From assembly GCA_038210415.1 (NCBI GenBank), contig JBBQWS010000058.1:1-17965 (forward strand): a DNA stretch of 17,965 nucleotides, given 5' to 3'. The DNA is from JBBQWS01 sp038210415 (GTDB lineage Bacteria; Actinomycetota; Actinomycetes; Prado026). The notes beneath the pieces were generated by a model, which saw only the letters and a list, made by a program, of their open reading frames with translations, searched no databases and was not told where the DNA came from. Shown piece after piece: positions 1 to 7,213 of this stretch. Position 1 is the stretch's first letter; the number at the start of each line of letters is the position of its first letter. Both the position numbers and the translations under genes were made by a program.

Positions 1-64
1 AACGTCGGTTTCAAGATCCATTCAAAGTTGATCTGTGTGCCTGAATGTGCGCCAATGAGGTCGG

Positions 65-89
65 CGTCCCCCGACGTCCCCCGACGTCC
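65..89. repeat. 10-bp tandem repeat
   Basis: The unit CGTCCCCCGA is present twice in full and once as a half copy. It lies just downstream of the integrase-like remnant that ends at 95 on the minus strand. No function can be assigned. Confidence 0.7.
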
Positions 90-94
90 ACGGG

Positions 95-220
95 CTACTC
101 CCAGAGTGCGCGGCCGACCCCGGCCGCCGCCGCGGCGGACAGTTCGGGTGCGACGTGGCTGTAGGTGCCGAGCCTCAGACTGATCTGGGTGGCCAGAGCC
201 GCGGTGCCCCCGAGGTATTG
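95..220 (-). pseudogene. Tyrosine recombinase/integrase C-terminal remnant, copy A
   Basis: The last ~40 codons of a minus-strand frame ending in TAG at 95-97 read as the tail of a phage-type tyrosine recombinase: a Leu-Gly stretch, then the segment GTYSHVAPEL containing the usual catalytic-Tyr context (x-T-Y-S-H-V-x-P), then an Ala-rich helix and the ending GRALWE. Upstream of about 220 the frame no longer resembles an integrase and no Arg-His-Arg catalytic core is visible, so this is a fragment. A second, more degraded copy lies at 471-620. Family assignment is from motif recall and was not tested by search. Confidence 0.55.
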
Positions 221-470
221 ATCGTCTCCCGTAGGAGGACCAGCGCGGCCCAGAGCATCCCTCCGTCGACCAACGCGAGCCGCAGCCCGACTCGAAGCCC
301 TGCGGTAGCAGGATCTCGTTGGACCGAAAGCTCGTCCGTGCCAGGGATGGCTGGGGGAGAGCCATGCGGCCGGCCGTGGTCGTCCCGCCAGCTCGGCGTA
401 CTTGTTGGCATCAGGCATCGAGGTCTCGTTGACGGCCATCGCAGCGTTACGGTCCTCGATGTCCAGCGGC
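221..470. other. Stretch with no recognisable gene
   Basis: Several open frames cross this segment on both strands, but none has a recognisable domain, a good ribosome binding site or a consistent family signature. It lies between two related integrase-tail remnants and is most simply degraded mobile-element DNA. Confidence 0.4.
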
Positions 471-620
471 TACTCGCAGAGTGCACGGCCGCTCCGCGTA
501 TTCGGTGGAGAGTTGGGGCGCGACGTGGCTGCAGGTGCCCAGAGTCAACTTGACCTGACTGTGGCCGAGGATGAGGTCACGGCAGATGGGGACGTCCGGC
601 CCTCGCAAGTCTGCGGCGCG
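471..620 (-). pseudogene. Tyrosine recombinase/integrase C-terminal remnant, copy B
   Basis: On the minus strand a frame reads LILGHSQVKLTLGTCSHVAP, matching the integrase box LGHxxxxxTxxxYSHV, but the catalytic Tyr position is Cys (GTCSHV). The ALWE-stop ending of copy A appears here as ALCE-stop in a shifted frame, so copy B carries both a lost nucleophile and a frameshift. At the DNA level 471-570 and 95-200 share long blocks, for example around the SHVAP codons, which makes them an imperfect direct repeat. It is a non-functional relic. Confidence 0.55.
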
Positions 621-649
621 TGTTGCCGCATCGGACGGTACGGTAGAGC

Positions 650-1132
650 GTGATGGATGCTAGGAGCGAGCACGCGAAGTCCCGGAGGAGCCTTCCTCCG
701 GGACTTCATCGTCGCGCGCTGATGGTCTTCGCGGTGGTCGCGACGGTTCTGGCGATGCACGGCTTGACCATGAACCACGACGCCACGACGGCCGACGGCC
801 CTCTGGTCTCCGCGGTGACCTCACTCATGGCGCATGGGACTTCGGGGACCGTGGACGTCCCAGAAAGCACGATCGATTTCAGGCCGGCGCATGCGGAACT
901 GAAGTCCCCTGACGCGAGCTCTGTGGCTTCACCCTCCATGTCTCACGTGATGGGGGACGCGTGTCTGGCGTTCCTTACCGGATTTGCACTGCTGGTACTC
1001 CTGCGACGGAAGTCGCTGCGCGTGCGTCCCGACACGATGGTCGCGTCGCTCGTGCGATGCCGTGCCCACGCGATCCGCGCTGTGGGCCTATTGACCCCTG
1101 ATCTGGCGGAGCTGTCTGTCCTGAGGACCTAG
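650..1132 (+). CDS. DUF6153-type small membrane protein
   Basis: A 160-aa protein. A basic N-terminus (SRRSLPPGLHRRA) precedes a first hydrophobic segment (about 25-38) ending in MHGLTMNH. A His/Met-containing loop follows, then SHVMGDACLAFLTGFALLVLL as a second membrane segment. The C-terminal tail ends in LSVLRT, the ending typical of actinobacterial DUF6153 proteins. The family has no established function; it often sits beside DUF305 and copper genes, as here. The start is GTG 650 (or ATG 653). ATG 722 is an alternative that would leave the strong hairpin at 676-707 in the leader and drop the basic N-terminus. It probably belongs with the DUF305 gene 78 nt downstream. Confidence 0.75.
   Translation: MMDARSEHAKSRRSLPPGLHRRALMVFAVVATVLAMHGLTMNHDATTADGPLVSAVTSLMAHGTSGTVDVPESTIDFRPAHAELKSPDASSVASPSMSHVMGDACLAFLTGFALLVLLRRKSLRVRPDTMVASLVRCRAHAIRAVGLLTPDLAELSVLRT
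676..707. other. Perfect 14-bp stem-loop at the start of the DUF6153 gene
   Basis: Left arm 676-689 (GAAGTCCCGGAGGA) is exactly complementary to right arm 694-707, with loop GCCT. No T-tract follows, so it is not a classical intrinsic terminator in either direction. It lies between the two possible starts of the DUF6153 gene (650 and 722), so it could be a leader hairpin hiding the purine-rich GGAGGA, a terminator for upstream transcription, or the inverted repeat of a lost element. Confidence 0.7.
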
Positions 1133-1210
1133 GAAGCCGCGCCCGCGCACCCAGCATTTCGCGCCGCCGCCTTCTGTTCGCCACGTCCTCGACAGCTGAG
1201 AGGTTCTGCC

Positions 1211-1807
1211 ATGAACAAGCACGTCATCGTCAAGGTCTTCGTCCTGCCAGCCGCCGCACTGCTTCTGGCTGCGTGCGGTTCCTCATCCGGCACGTCCGGT
1301 AGCCCCCAGTCCATGCCGATGTCCTCTTCGCCCGCGTCGGGTATGGGCATGGCGCACAACGCAACCGATGTCACGTTCGCCCAGGCGATGATTCCGCACC
1401 ACCGGCAAGCGGTGGAGATGGCGAAGCTGGCGGCGACCCGTGCTTCCAGCGCGGACCTGAAGTCGTTGGCTGCCCGGATCGAAGCCGCTCAGGCCCCGGA
1501 GATCACGATGATGACCGGGTGGCTCGGCGGGTGGGGCGCTTCGATGCCCGGCGACATGGCCGGCATGGACGGCATGCCTGGCCTGATGTCGAACGCTGAC
1601 ATGAAGGCGTTGACCGACGCGACCGGGCCGGCGTTCGACAAGATGTTTCTCACCATGATGATCGAGCACCACAAGGGGGCGCTGACCATGGCGCAGACCC
1701 AGCTGGCCGGTGGCGCAGATCCCGCGTCCAAGGCGCTGGCTCAGTCGATCATCGATGGGCAGACGAAAGAGATCACGGAGATGAAGGCGCTTCTCGCGGG
1801 TAGCTGA
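1211..1807 (+). CDS. DUF305 lipoprotein, probable periplasm-side copper-binding protein
   Basis: 198 aa. The N-terminus has a lipoprotein signal with lipobox LLAAC (Cys about residue 21), followed by a Ser/Met-rich linker. The DUF305 (ferritin-like helical) domain shows both hallmark helices: FAQAMIPHHRQAVEMAKLA near residues 55-75 and MFLTMMIEHHKGALTMAQ near 147-165. A Met/Asp-rich loop lies between them (MPGDMAGMDGMPGLM). Paired HH and the many Met residues fit metal binding, and the family is common in copper-resistance clusters. ATG 1211 follows GAGAGG with 7-nt spacing. Downstream lies a broken multicopper oxidase. Confidence 0.88.
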   Translation: MNKHVIVKVFVLPAAALLLAACGSSSGTSGSPQSMPMSSSPASGMGMAHNATDVTFAQAMIPHHRQAVEMAKLAATRASSADLKSLAARIEAAQAPEITMMTGWLGGWGASMPGDMAGMDGMPGLMSNADMKALTDATGPAFDKMFLTMMIEHHKGALTMAQTQLAGGADPASKALAQSIIDGQTKEITEMKALLAGS

Positions 1808-1845
1808 ACCGGGTGGGGTTGGGCTACCCAGATTGTTGCTCAACC

Positions 1846-2033
1846 TCCCCCGCGGTTTCGCAGGTCCGCGGGCCGGGCCGCACGGGTGCCGCAAGGACAC
1901 CATTCCGGTCCCTCCGAAGCAGGAGGTCGTGGCGGACTTCGCCGCGACCAATCCGGGGCGATGGATCGCCCATTGCCACAACGTCGATCAGATGGAGTCC
2001 GGCATGATGACGCGCCTGGAGCACCTCGCATGA
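1846..2033 (+). pseudogene. Multicopper oxidase, C-terminal stump only
   Basis: About 55 codons ending at TGA 2031-2033 match the end of a copper oxidase: KDTIPVPPKQEVVADF, then NPGRWIAHCHNVDQMESGMM. This is the terminal type-1/trinuclear copper box (HCH-x3-H-x4-M). The second-half His is Gln here (VDQM where YHM is usual). The other ~400 residues, including the remaining three copper-binding boxes, are absent; only ~40 nt separate this stump from the DUF305 stop. A deletion that removed most of a DUF305-MCO-BNR operon explains it. Its TGA overlaps the next gene's ATG (ATGA), preserving the old operon junction. Confidence 0.75.
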
Positions 2034-2890
2034 GCGACCCGCGCCTGCGGTCGAAGCGCCGTCCCAGAGTTGTCTTCGCGCTCGTCGCGGGCGTGGTGCT
2101 TGCTCTAGCCGGCGGCGTGCTGCTGGCATCTCGCACGGGCGGCGGAGACCCCGCCGCTGCGCCCGTCGTCGGAAGCGACCTCCATGCCGTCGTCCAGTCG
2201 GGTGGGCGGCTGTTCGTCTCCGGGCATAGCGGTGCCGCTTACTCCGACTCCCCGGGATCGTGGACCCCGATCAACACGCTGGCGGACAAGGACGCAATGG
2301 TCTGGGCGGTCGGGTCCACCGACATCGTCGTGGCGGGGCATGAGGGGGTGTTTCGCTCCACCGACAACGGCGACACGTTCACTCCGCTCGGCAGCCAACC
2401 CGCCACCGACGTTCACGCAGCCGGCTCCGCGGGCAAGACCGTCTACCTAGCGTCACCAACCGCCGGGCTCCAGGCCTCCGCCGACGGCGGAGCCACCTGG
2501 ACCAGGGCCGGAGTCCTCGGTGAGTCCTTCCTTGGGAACCTGCTCGTTGACCCCAAGGACACCAGGCGCGTCGTCGCCGCTGACCAGCTCCAAGGCATCG
2601 TCGAAACCCGTGACGGCGGTCGAACCTGGACCGTGCTTGGCGGGATCGAAGGACCGCTGGGCTTGGCGTGGAACCCGAAGGACCACCAGCAGCTGGTCAC
2701 CTTTGACGGACACTCGGGCAGCTACAGCCCCGACGACGGAGCCAGCTGGCTGGCTGTTCCCCTGCCAGCAGGCGCCGCAGCGGTCTCGTTCGGGTCCGCG
2801 GGTGAACTACTCATCGCGATCCTTCGCGGTGACACCGCCGCCCTAATGACTAGTACCGATCGAGGGACGTCGTGGACGGCCCGTGACTGA
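2030..2890 (+). CDS. BNR/Asp-box repeat protein (F510_1955-type), membrane anchored
   Basis: 286 aa from ATG 2030, which overlaps the multicopper oxidase stop as ATGA. The basic N-terminus and hydrophobic segment (residues about 13-32) form a membrane anchor or uncleaved signal; no lipobox is seen. The rest is a beta-propeller-like domain with five Asp-box repeats (S/T-x-D-x-G-x-x-W/F): STDNGDTF, SADGGATW, TRDGGRTW, SPDDGASW, STDRGTSW. Proteins of this layout are often called sialidase-like or F510_1955 glycosyl hydrolases in actinobacterial copper clusters, but no sialidase catalytic residues are evident, so the enzyme label should not be trusted. The position after DUF305 and MCO is the usual copper-cluster order. 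Confidence 0.8.
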   Translation: MSDPRLRSKRRPRVVFALVAGVVLALAGGVLLASRTGGGDPAAAPVVGSDLHAVVQSGGRLFVSGHSGAAYSDSPGSWTPINTLADKDAMVWAVGSTDIVVAGHEGVFRSTDNGDTFTPLGSQPATDVHAAGSAGKTVYLASPTAGLQASADGGATWTRAGVLGESFLGNLLVDPKDTRRVVAADQLQGIVETRDGGRTWTVLGGIEGPLGLAWNPKDHQQLVTFDGHSGSYSPDDGASWLAVPLPAGAAAVSFGSAGELLIAILRGDTAALMTSTDRGTSWTARD

Positions 2891-2979
2891 TCCTTCTCCA
2901 CCCAGCTCGGGAACTGCAGCGCCAGCGAGTCTGGTTGCGAACCGGTTCGGCCCACCGCGGCGACGAGATGCCGACCTGA

Positions 2980-3138
2980 CTACTGTCCGCTGTGGCTGGT
3001 TGTGGTCCAGGGAGTGCCGCCCGGAGCCGACAGTGGCCGGGACGTCGGACCGCTCTCGGCGCGTACCTGCCCGGTGAAGGCTCCCGCGGCTAGGAGCACC
3101 ATGAACAGCGCGACAAGTCCGGCAAGTAGGTAGTGCAT
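2980..3138 (-). CDS. Small membrane peptide, 52 aa, unknown function
   Basis: ATG at 3138, TAG at 2980-2982. The first ~22 residues form one hydrophobic helix (MHYLLAGLVALFMVLLAAGA); the remainder is a polar Ser/Thr/Pro tail. It begins 31 nt downstream of the PepSY-like gene on the same strand, so it would be the last gene of that copper operon. Support is limited to the clean hydrophobic pattern, the spacing and an AGG about 6 nt before the start. The 2891-2979 interval between its stop and the convergent BNR gene holds nothing recognisable. Confidence 0.45.
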   Translation of the reverse strand: MHYLLAGLVALFMVLLAAGAFTGQVRAESGPTSRPLSAPGGTPWTTTSHSGQ

Positions 3139-3169
3139 CGTGAGCCTGGTCTCCGGTGGTGGGGCGCGG

Positions 3170-3883
3170 TCAGCGGTCTTCTCGTGCGATGAACCTGCCG
3201 TGCCAGGAGTGGAACCACACCTGCCCGGTTGCCGCGTTGACGCTCAACATGCCGGTCAAAGTGCCTGATCGCGAGATGTCCGCGGTGAAGTAGCCGGGGT
3301 AGGCGTCCACCGAGGCCAGGGACAACCCGGCCTGATTCGCGTCGAGCCACTTCTGGGCGATCGCCTGGGCCTGCGCCGCAGAGACTGATTCGTTGCTGCC
3401 GTCGGACCTACCGTGCATGCCATACCTGATGTTCCACATCATCGCCGGACCCGGTTCGGTCGTGACTGCGCCGGTGGTCGGATCGACGATGACCTCGGTG
3501 GCGGCCTCGCCCGCGGGGTCCTTCAGCTCGACGTAGAACCCGTTGTCGAACCAGATCACCTCACCCGGATGCAGCCCCGCGGCCGAAGCAGCGAGCGCTG
3601 CGCGGGCCCGCGCCGAGGCGATCGACGTGATCGGGCCGCCGCCGCCGGCGAGCCATACCTGACCCATTCCCGAGCCCATCATCGAACCGGAGCCCATCAT
3701 CGAACCGGAGCCCATCGAACCCGGGAAGGTGCCAGTGCTGAGGTCGCCGCCCATCATGGCGGGGCGGTCGCTGCGCCCAGGGGCGTGGCCGACGGTGGCT
3801 GCGGCGTAGGCCCCGGATCCCACGAGGGCCACCAGCGCGAAGACTAGGCTGACGATCAGACCGCCGCGCCTGTTGGTGTTCAT
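3170..3883 (-). CDS. Met-rich exported PepSY-like protein
   Basis: 237 aa. A signal/anchor helix lies at residues about 9-30, followed by a Met/Ser/Gly-rich segment (MGSGSMM repeats, about 56-74) that looks suited to soft-metal binding. Two PepSY-like units follow: one around ARARAALAASAAGLHPGEVIWFDNGFYVELKD with a second strand ATEVIVDPTTGAV, and a C-terminal one with QAQAIAQKWLDAN and LSVNAATGQVWFHSWHG. The start overlaps the stop of the SHOCT gene (ATGA at 3880-3883), so the pair is translationally coupled. Likely role (inference): a periplasm-side or surface copper-binding accessory to the upstream ATPase. Confidence 0.75.
   Translation of the reverse strand: MNTNRRGGLIVSLVFALVALVGSGAYAAATVGHAPGRSDRPAMMGGDLSTGTFPGSMGSGSMMGSGSMMGSGMGQVWLAGGGGPITSIASARARAALAASAAGLHPGEVIWFDNGFYVELKDPAGEAATEVIVDPTTGAVTTEPGPAMMWNIRYGMHGRSDGSNESVSAAQAQAIAQKWLDANQAGLSLASVDAYPGYFTADISRSGTLTGMLSVNAATGQVWFHSWHGRFIAREDR
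3675..3719. repeat. 18-bp in-frame tandem repeat (Met-rich segment)
   Basis: The unit CCCATCATCGAACCGGAG occurs at 3675-3692 and 3693-3710, with a partial third copy. On the minus strand it encodes the SGSMMG repeats of the PepSY-like protein. Copy number may vary between strains. Confidence 0.85.
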
Positions 3884-4140
3884 CGGTGGCCGGCCCTGGC
3901 TGCGACGAGTGCGGCTCGCTGAGCCTGGTACGTCTGGGTGTCGAGCTCGCCGAGGGTGAACCGCCGGTCAAGGATGTCTTCGGGTGACTCCGGCTGAGCC
4001 GCGCGGCCACCGGCTCTGCCCTGGCTGGTCGGGAGAAGCTGCGCGACGAGCCAGATGACCGCGGCGAGGAGCACCAACCAGAAAACGCCCATCGCCAGCC
4101 AGCTTCCGACACCCATTCCTGCTCCGTACCAACCCATCAT
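3880..4140 (-). CDS. SHOCT-domain small membrane protein
   Basis: 86 aa. The N-terminal MMGWYGAGMGVG is followed by one hydrophobic helix (about 13-36), a Gly/Ala/Arg linker and a C-terminal SHOCT motif of the form PEDILDRRFTLGELDTQTYQ. SHOCT domains are short C-terminal oligomerisation or interaction motifs, usually about 30 residues, and this layout is common next to copper ATPases in Actinobacteria. It lies 105 nt downstream of the P-type ATPase on the same strand and overlaps the next gene by 4 nt. Function is unproven. Confidence 0.8.
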   Translation of the reverse strand: MMGWYGAGMGVGSWLAMGVFWLVLLAAVIWLVAQLLPTSQGRAGGRAAQPESPEDILDRRFTLGELDTQTYQAQRAALVAARAGHR

Positions 4141-4245
4141 GTCGAGCTCCTCAGATCCAATCGAGGTGCGGGTCCGTGACCCGCTGTCTGCTTCAGGGTC
4201 GACTCTCCGTGTATGGAATCCCGCTGCGAAACGACGAATCTTTGA

Positions 4246-6675
4246 TCAAGACACCGGGTCGATCAATGCGATTGCCGCTGCTGCCGGCTCACCGGGTGCG
4301 CTCGCGGGTAGTTCGAGCCGTTTGAGGAGCAGGGCGTTCAGAGCGACCAGAACGGTTGATCCGGACATGGACAGGGCCGCGATCTCCGGGCGCAAGGTCA
4401 GTCCGATCGGGACGAACACCCCGGCGGCGATAGGCAACGCGATCAAGTTGTAGCCGATCGCCCAGGCGAGGTTCTGGTGCATCTTGCGCAGAGTCGCGCG
4501 GCTGATCCTGATCGCGACAGGCACGTCGAGGGGGTCCGAACGCATGAGGACGACATCGGCGGTGTCGATCGCGACGTCGGTGCCGGCGCCGATCGCGATA
4601 CCGACGTCGGCGATAGCCAGGGCGGGAGCGTCGTTCACGCCGTCGCCGATCATCGCGACTCGTGTCCCGTTCCTCTGTTGAGCGGTGATCCGGGCCGCTT
4701 TGTCTGCCGGCAGGACCTCGGCGATCACGTCGGTGATGTCGAGCTCGTCCGCGATGCGCTGTGCGGTGCCTGTGTTGTCCCCGGTGAGCATGACGGTCTT
4801 GACGTTGAGGGACTTGAGGTCGGCCACGGCCGCAGCTGAGGTCGGCCGGGGTGCGTCGGCGACTGCGAATGCGCCTGCTGGTTGACCGTCGATGGCCACG
4901 GCGACAACCGTCTGTCCGCGCGCGGCGATGGTATCCAGGGTTCCGCCGAGGTGGGAGAGGTCGATGTTCTCCCGCTCCATCAGTTTGCGTGAGCCGACCG
5001 CAACGCGGTGTCCGTCGATGGTGGCCAGTGCTCCGTACCCCGGCGCGTTCTCGAAGCCGGTCGCTGGCGCGATGTCAATGGTCGCGGCCCGGGCGAGGGC
5101 GTAGGCGACGACGGCTTGTGCGACGGGGTGCTCGGACTCCCGTTCGACGGCCGCGGCCAGGCGCAACAGCTCGAGTAGCTCCACCCCGTCCTCGGGCACG
5201 GCATCGACGACCTGAGGGTGCCCGACGGTCAGGGTTCCGGTCTTGTCCATCACGACTGTGCGGACCGAGGCAAGGGCCTCCAACGCGGATGCGTTCTTGA
5301 ACAAGACTCCTCGCTTCGCTCCCAAGCCCGTCCCGATCATGATCGCCATCGGAGTCGCGAGGCCGAGGGCGTCCGGGCAGGTGACGACGACCACCGTGAT
5401 GGCGAAGAGCATCGCCTCACTGACTGTGCGTCCCCCGAGGGTGACCCAGAACACGAACGTGCCGACCCCGCCGATCAGGGCCACCAGGACGAGCCAGAAC
5501 GCGGCCCGGTCGGCCAGGCGCTGGCCGGGAGCCTTGGAGTTCTGTGCCTGCTGCACCAGGTCGACGATCTGCGCAAGGGCCGTATCGCGCCCTACCTTCG
5601 TTGCTTCGATGCGCAGCGTGCCATTGATGTTGATCGTGGCCCCGACGACCGCAGAGCCGACAGTCTTGGACACCGGCAACGACTCCCCGGTGACCATCGA
5701 CTCGTCGACCTCGGAGGCCCCGTCGCGCACGAGGCCATCGACCGGGACCTTGGCTCCGGGCTTGACCAGGAGGAGCTCGCCGACCAGGACGGCGGAGGTG
5801 GCGACCTCGACCTCGACCCCGTCGCGCAGGACGACCGCCATCGGTGGAGCGAGGTCGAGCAGTCCGCGGATCGCAGTGCTGGCCCCCGAGCGTGCCCGCA
5901 TCTCCAACCAATGCCCGAGCAGGACGAACGCCGACAGCACGGCGGCAGCCTCGTAGAACACATCGGTTCCCCCGGTGACTGTGACGACCACCGAGTACAG
6001 CCAGCCGGTACCGACGGCGACTGCGACCAGGACCATCATGTCCAAGGTTCTGGCTCGCAGGGCCTGGTAGGCACCGGTGAAGAACATTCGATCGGCGTAG
6101 AACACCACGGGCAGTGACAGGAGCAGGGAGAACCACTGGTCGGACAGGCCGAACGGCGCCTGGGCCGACCAGCCGAGCACGTCACGGCCGATCGGCGAGT
6201 AGGCCAGGATCGGTACGGCCATCACGGCGGCGACGACGAATGCGTTCCGCATGGCGGTCGCGTGACCAGACATGTCGCTCATGTCATGGCCCATGTGCCC
6301 TGCCCCCGCGACCCCGTCCGCGGCAGCCGGCATGTCGTGCATGTCGTGCATGTCGTCTGCCATCGGCGCGGGCCGGGCCGGTGGCACCGACGGTTTGGCG
6401 CCGTCCGGGGCGCACACGTGATAGGGGACGGACGCGCCCTCGCAATGGCAGCCGGTGTCACGCACCCACGCCGTCAACTGGTTCACGTCAGTGAGGGCGG
6501 CGTCGTACGTAACAGTCGCTGACTGGGTGGACCAGTTCGCAGCGACGTCGACGACTCCTGGGCGCCGCAGCAGCGACTTCTCCAACGCACCACGGGCTGA
6601 GGGGCAGGAGATGCCGTCGACGCGCAGGACAACCGTGCGGCTCTGAGTGCTCTTCGGCGCGATACGGGTGGTCAT
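4246..6675 (-). CDS. P1B-type heavy-metal (probably copper) translocating ATPase
   Basis: 809 aa. An HMA-like N-terminal domain (about 14-75) has GISCPSA, so only the first Cys of the usual CxxC is kept. A His/Met-rich segment follows (about 105-142, HDMHDMHDM then HMGHDMSDMSG), then the P1B membrane core. TGES is present in the actuator loop, the intramembrane motif is CPD (Cys433-Pro-Asp) rather than CPC or CPH, the phosphorylation site is DKTGT (Asp477), and SEHPVAQ, TGDN and GDGVNDAP complete the ATP-binding domain. The His/Met-rich N-terminus and copper neighbours favour copper. CPD leaves the exact substrate open. The operator at 6723-6739 lies 47 nt upstream of ATG 6675. Confidence 0.92.
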   Translation of the reverse strand: MTTRIAPKSTQSRTVVLRVDGISCPSARGALEKSLLRRPGVVDVAANWSTQSATVTYDAALTDVNQLTAWVRDTGCHCEGASVPYHVCAPDGAKPSVPPARPAPMADDMHDMHDMPAAADGVAGAGHMGHDMSDMSGHATAMRNAFVVAAVMAVPILAYSPIGRDVLGWSAQAPFGLSDQWFSLLLSLPVVFYADRMFFTGAYQALRARTLDMMVLVAVAVGTGWLYSVVVTVTGGTDVFYEAAAVLSAFVLLGHWLEMRARSGASTAIRGLLDLAPPMAVVLRDGVEVEVATSAVLVGELLLVKPGAKVPVDGLVRDGASEVDESMVTGESLPVSKTVGSAVVGATININGTLRIEATKVGRDTALAQIVDLVQQAQNSKAPGQRLADRAAFWLVLVALIGGVGTFVFWVTLGGRTVSEAMLFAITVVVVTCPDALGLATPMAIMIGTGLGAKRGVLFKNASALEALASVRTVVMDKTGTLTVGHPQVVDAVPEDGVELLELLRLAAAVERESEHPVAQAVVAYALARAATIDIAPATGFENAPGYGALATIDGHRVAVGSRKLMERENIDLSHLGGTLDTIAARGQTVVAVAIDGQPAGAFAVADAPRPTSAAAVADLKSLNVKTVMLTGDNTGTAQRIADELDITDVIAEVLPADKAARITAQQRNGTRVAMIGDGVNDAPALAIADVGIAIGAGTDVAIDTADVVLMRSDPLDVPVAIRISRATLRKMHQNLAWAIGYNLIALPIAAGVFVPIGLTLRPEIAALSMSGSTVLVALNALLLKRLELPASAPGEPAAAAIALIDPVS
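6331..6357. repeat. 9-bp tandem repeat x3 in the ATPase gene
   Basis: Three near-perfect copies of CATGTCGTG encode the His-Asp-Met repeats in the N-terminal metal-binding segment of the P-type ATPase. Confidence 0.8.
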
Positions 6676-6722
6676 GTGTGACTCCAGCTCCGGTAGGGAG
6701 ATCCCCCGGCGGTGTCTCCAAC

Positions 6723-6739
6723 ATACCCTATGGGGGTAT
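6723..6739. promoter_or_regulatory. CsoR/CstR-type operator upstream of the P-type ATPase (17-bp variant)
   Basis: ATACCC-TATGG-GGGTAT. It is one base longer than the six other copies in the window, which are 16 bp. Read on the minus strand, its outer arm runs into a -10-like TATGTT (6720-6725), 45-50 nt before the ATPase start. Repressor binding there would block the promoter. It also lies between this gene and the end of the cupredoxin gene upstream on the same strand. Confidence 0.8.
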
Positions 6740-6769
6740 CAGCAGCTCGCTGCGCGGGTGACCTAGGAC

Positions 6770-7213
6770 TCAGGTGACGTCCAGCTCCTGACGCATCCCG
6801 TCCTCGTAGTGGTTGGCGAGGTTGCACACCAGCTCGTATCTCCCGGGGGGGAGCGTCACGCTGGTCCACCCGACGGTGCCTGCGTTGATGCCCTCGCCGA
6901 GGCTCGCTGCCTCGGCGACCTTCCCGTCGCTTCCGGGGACTCGCTGCCCGACGACCGCGCCGTCAGCGAGCGGCAGGATCACCAGCTCGTGGACGCGCCA
7001 TCCTTTGTTCGCGGCCACCAGGTTGATCTGACCTGCGTTCACGGCGCTCGGGGCGACCTGGAGATTCGTGTGCGCACCCATCGGCGCGGTGCCGCTCATC
7101 ATCGACGTCATCCCCATGTCGGACAGAGTGACCGTGATCGTGTGACCGGGAAGTGCGGCGGGCGCCGAACAGGGCAGCGTCGAGTAGTGGTACTGCGAGT
7201 CGCGATCCATCAT
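6770..7213 (-). CDS. Cupredoxin-like lipoprotein (start unclear)
   Basis: The C-terminal cupredoxin fold has type-1 copper ligands: His in GWRVHELVI and Cys-His-Met in CNLANHYEDGM. A Met-rich stretch (DMGMTSMM) precedes it. The first ATG in frame is 7213, but the frame stays open upstream and encodes RLLRIVGLASLLLAGC, a textbook lipoprotein signal with its Cys codon at 7247-7249. No ATG, GTG or TTG lies in that upstream frame; ATT at 7280-7282 is one possible initiator. Either a non-standard start is used or the original start has been lost. Its likely role is exported copper binding, upstream of and on the same strand as the ATPase. Confidence 0.8.
   Translation of the reverse strand: MMDRDSQYHYSTLPCSAPAALPGHTITVTLSDMGMTSMMSGTAPMGAHTNLQVAPSAVNAGQINLVAANKGWRVHELVILPLADGAVVGQRVPGSDGKVAEAASLGEGINAGTVGWTSVTLPPGRYELVCNLANHYEDGMRQELDVT

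Noticed and set aside
2883..3077. Plus-strand 64-codon frame after the BNR gene
   Set aside because: No domain or family match, no ribosome binding site, and overlap with the more gene-like minus-strand membrane peptide.
5218..6117. Plus-strand 299-codon frame inside the P-type ATPase gene
   Set aside because: Low-complexity Asp/Gly/Arg/His composition and full overlap with conserved ATPase motifs on the other strand.
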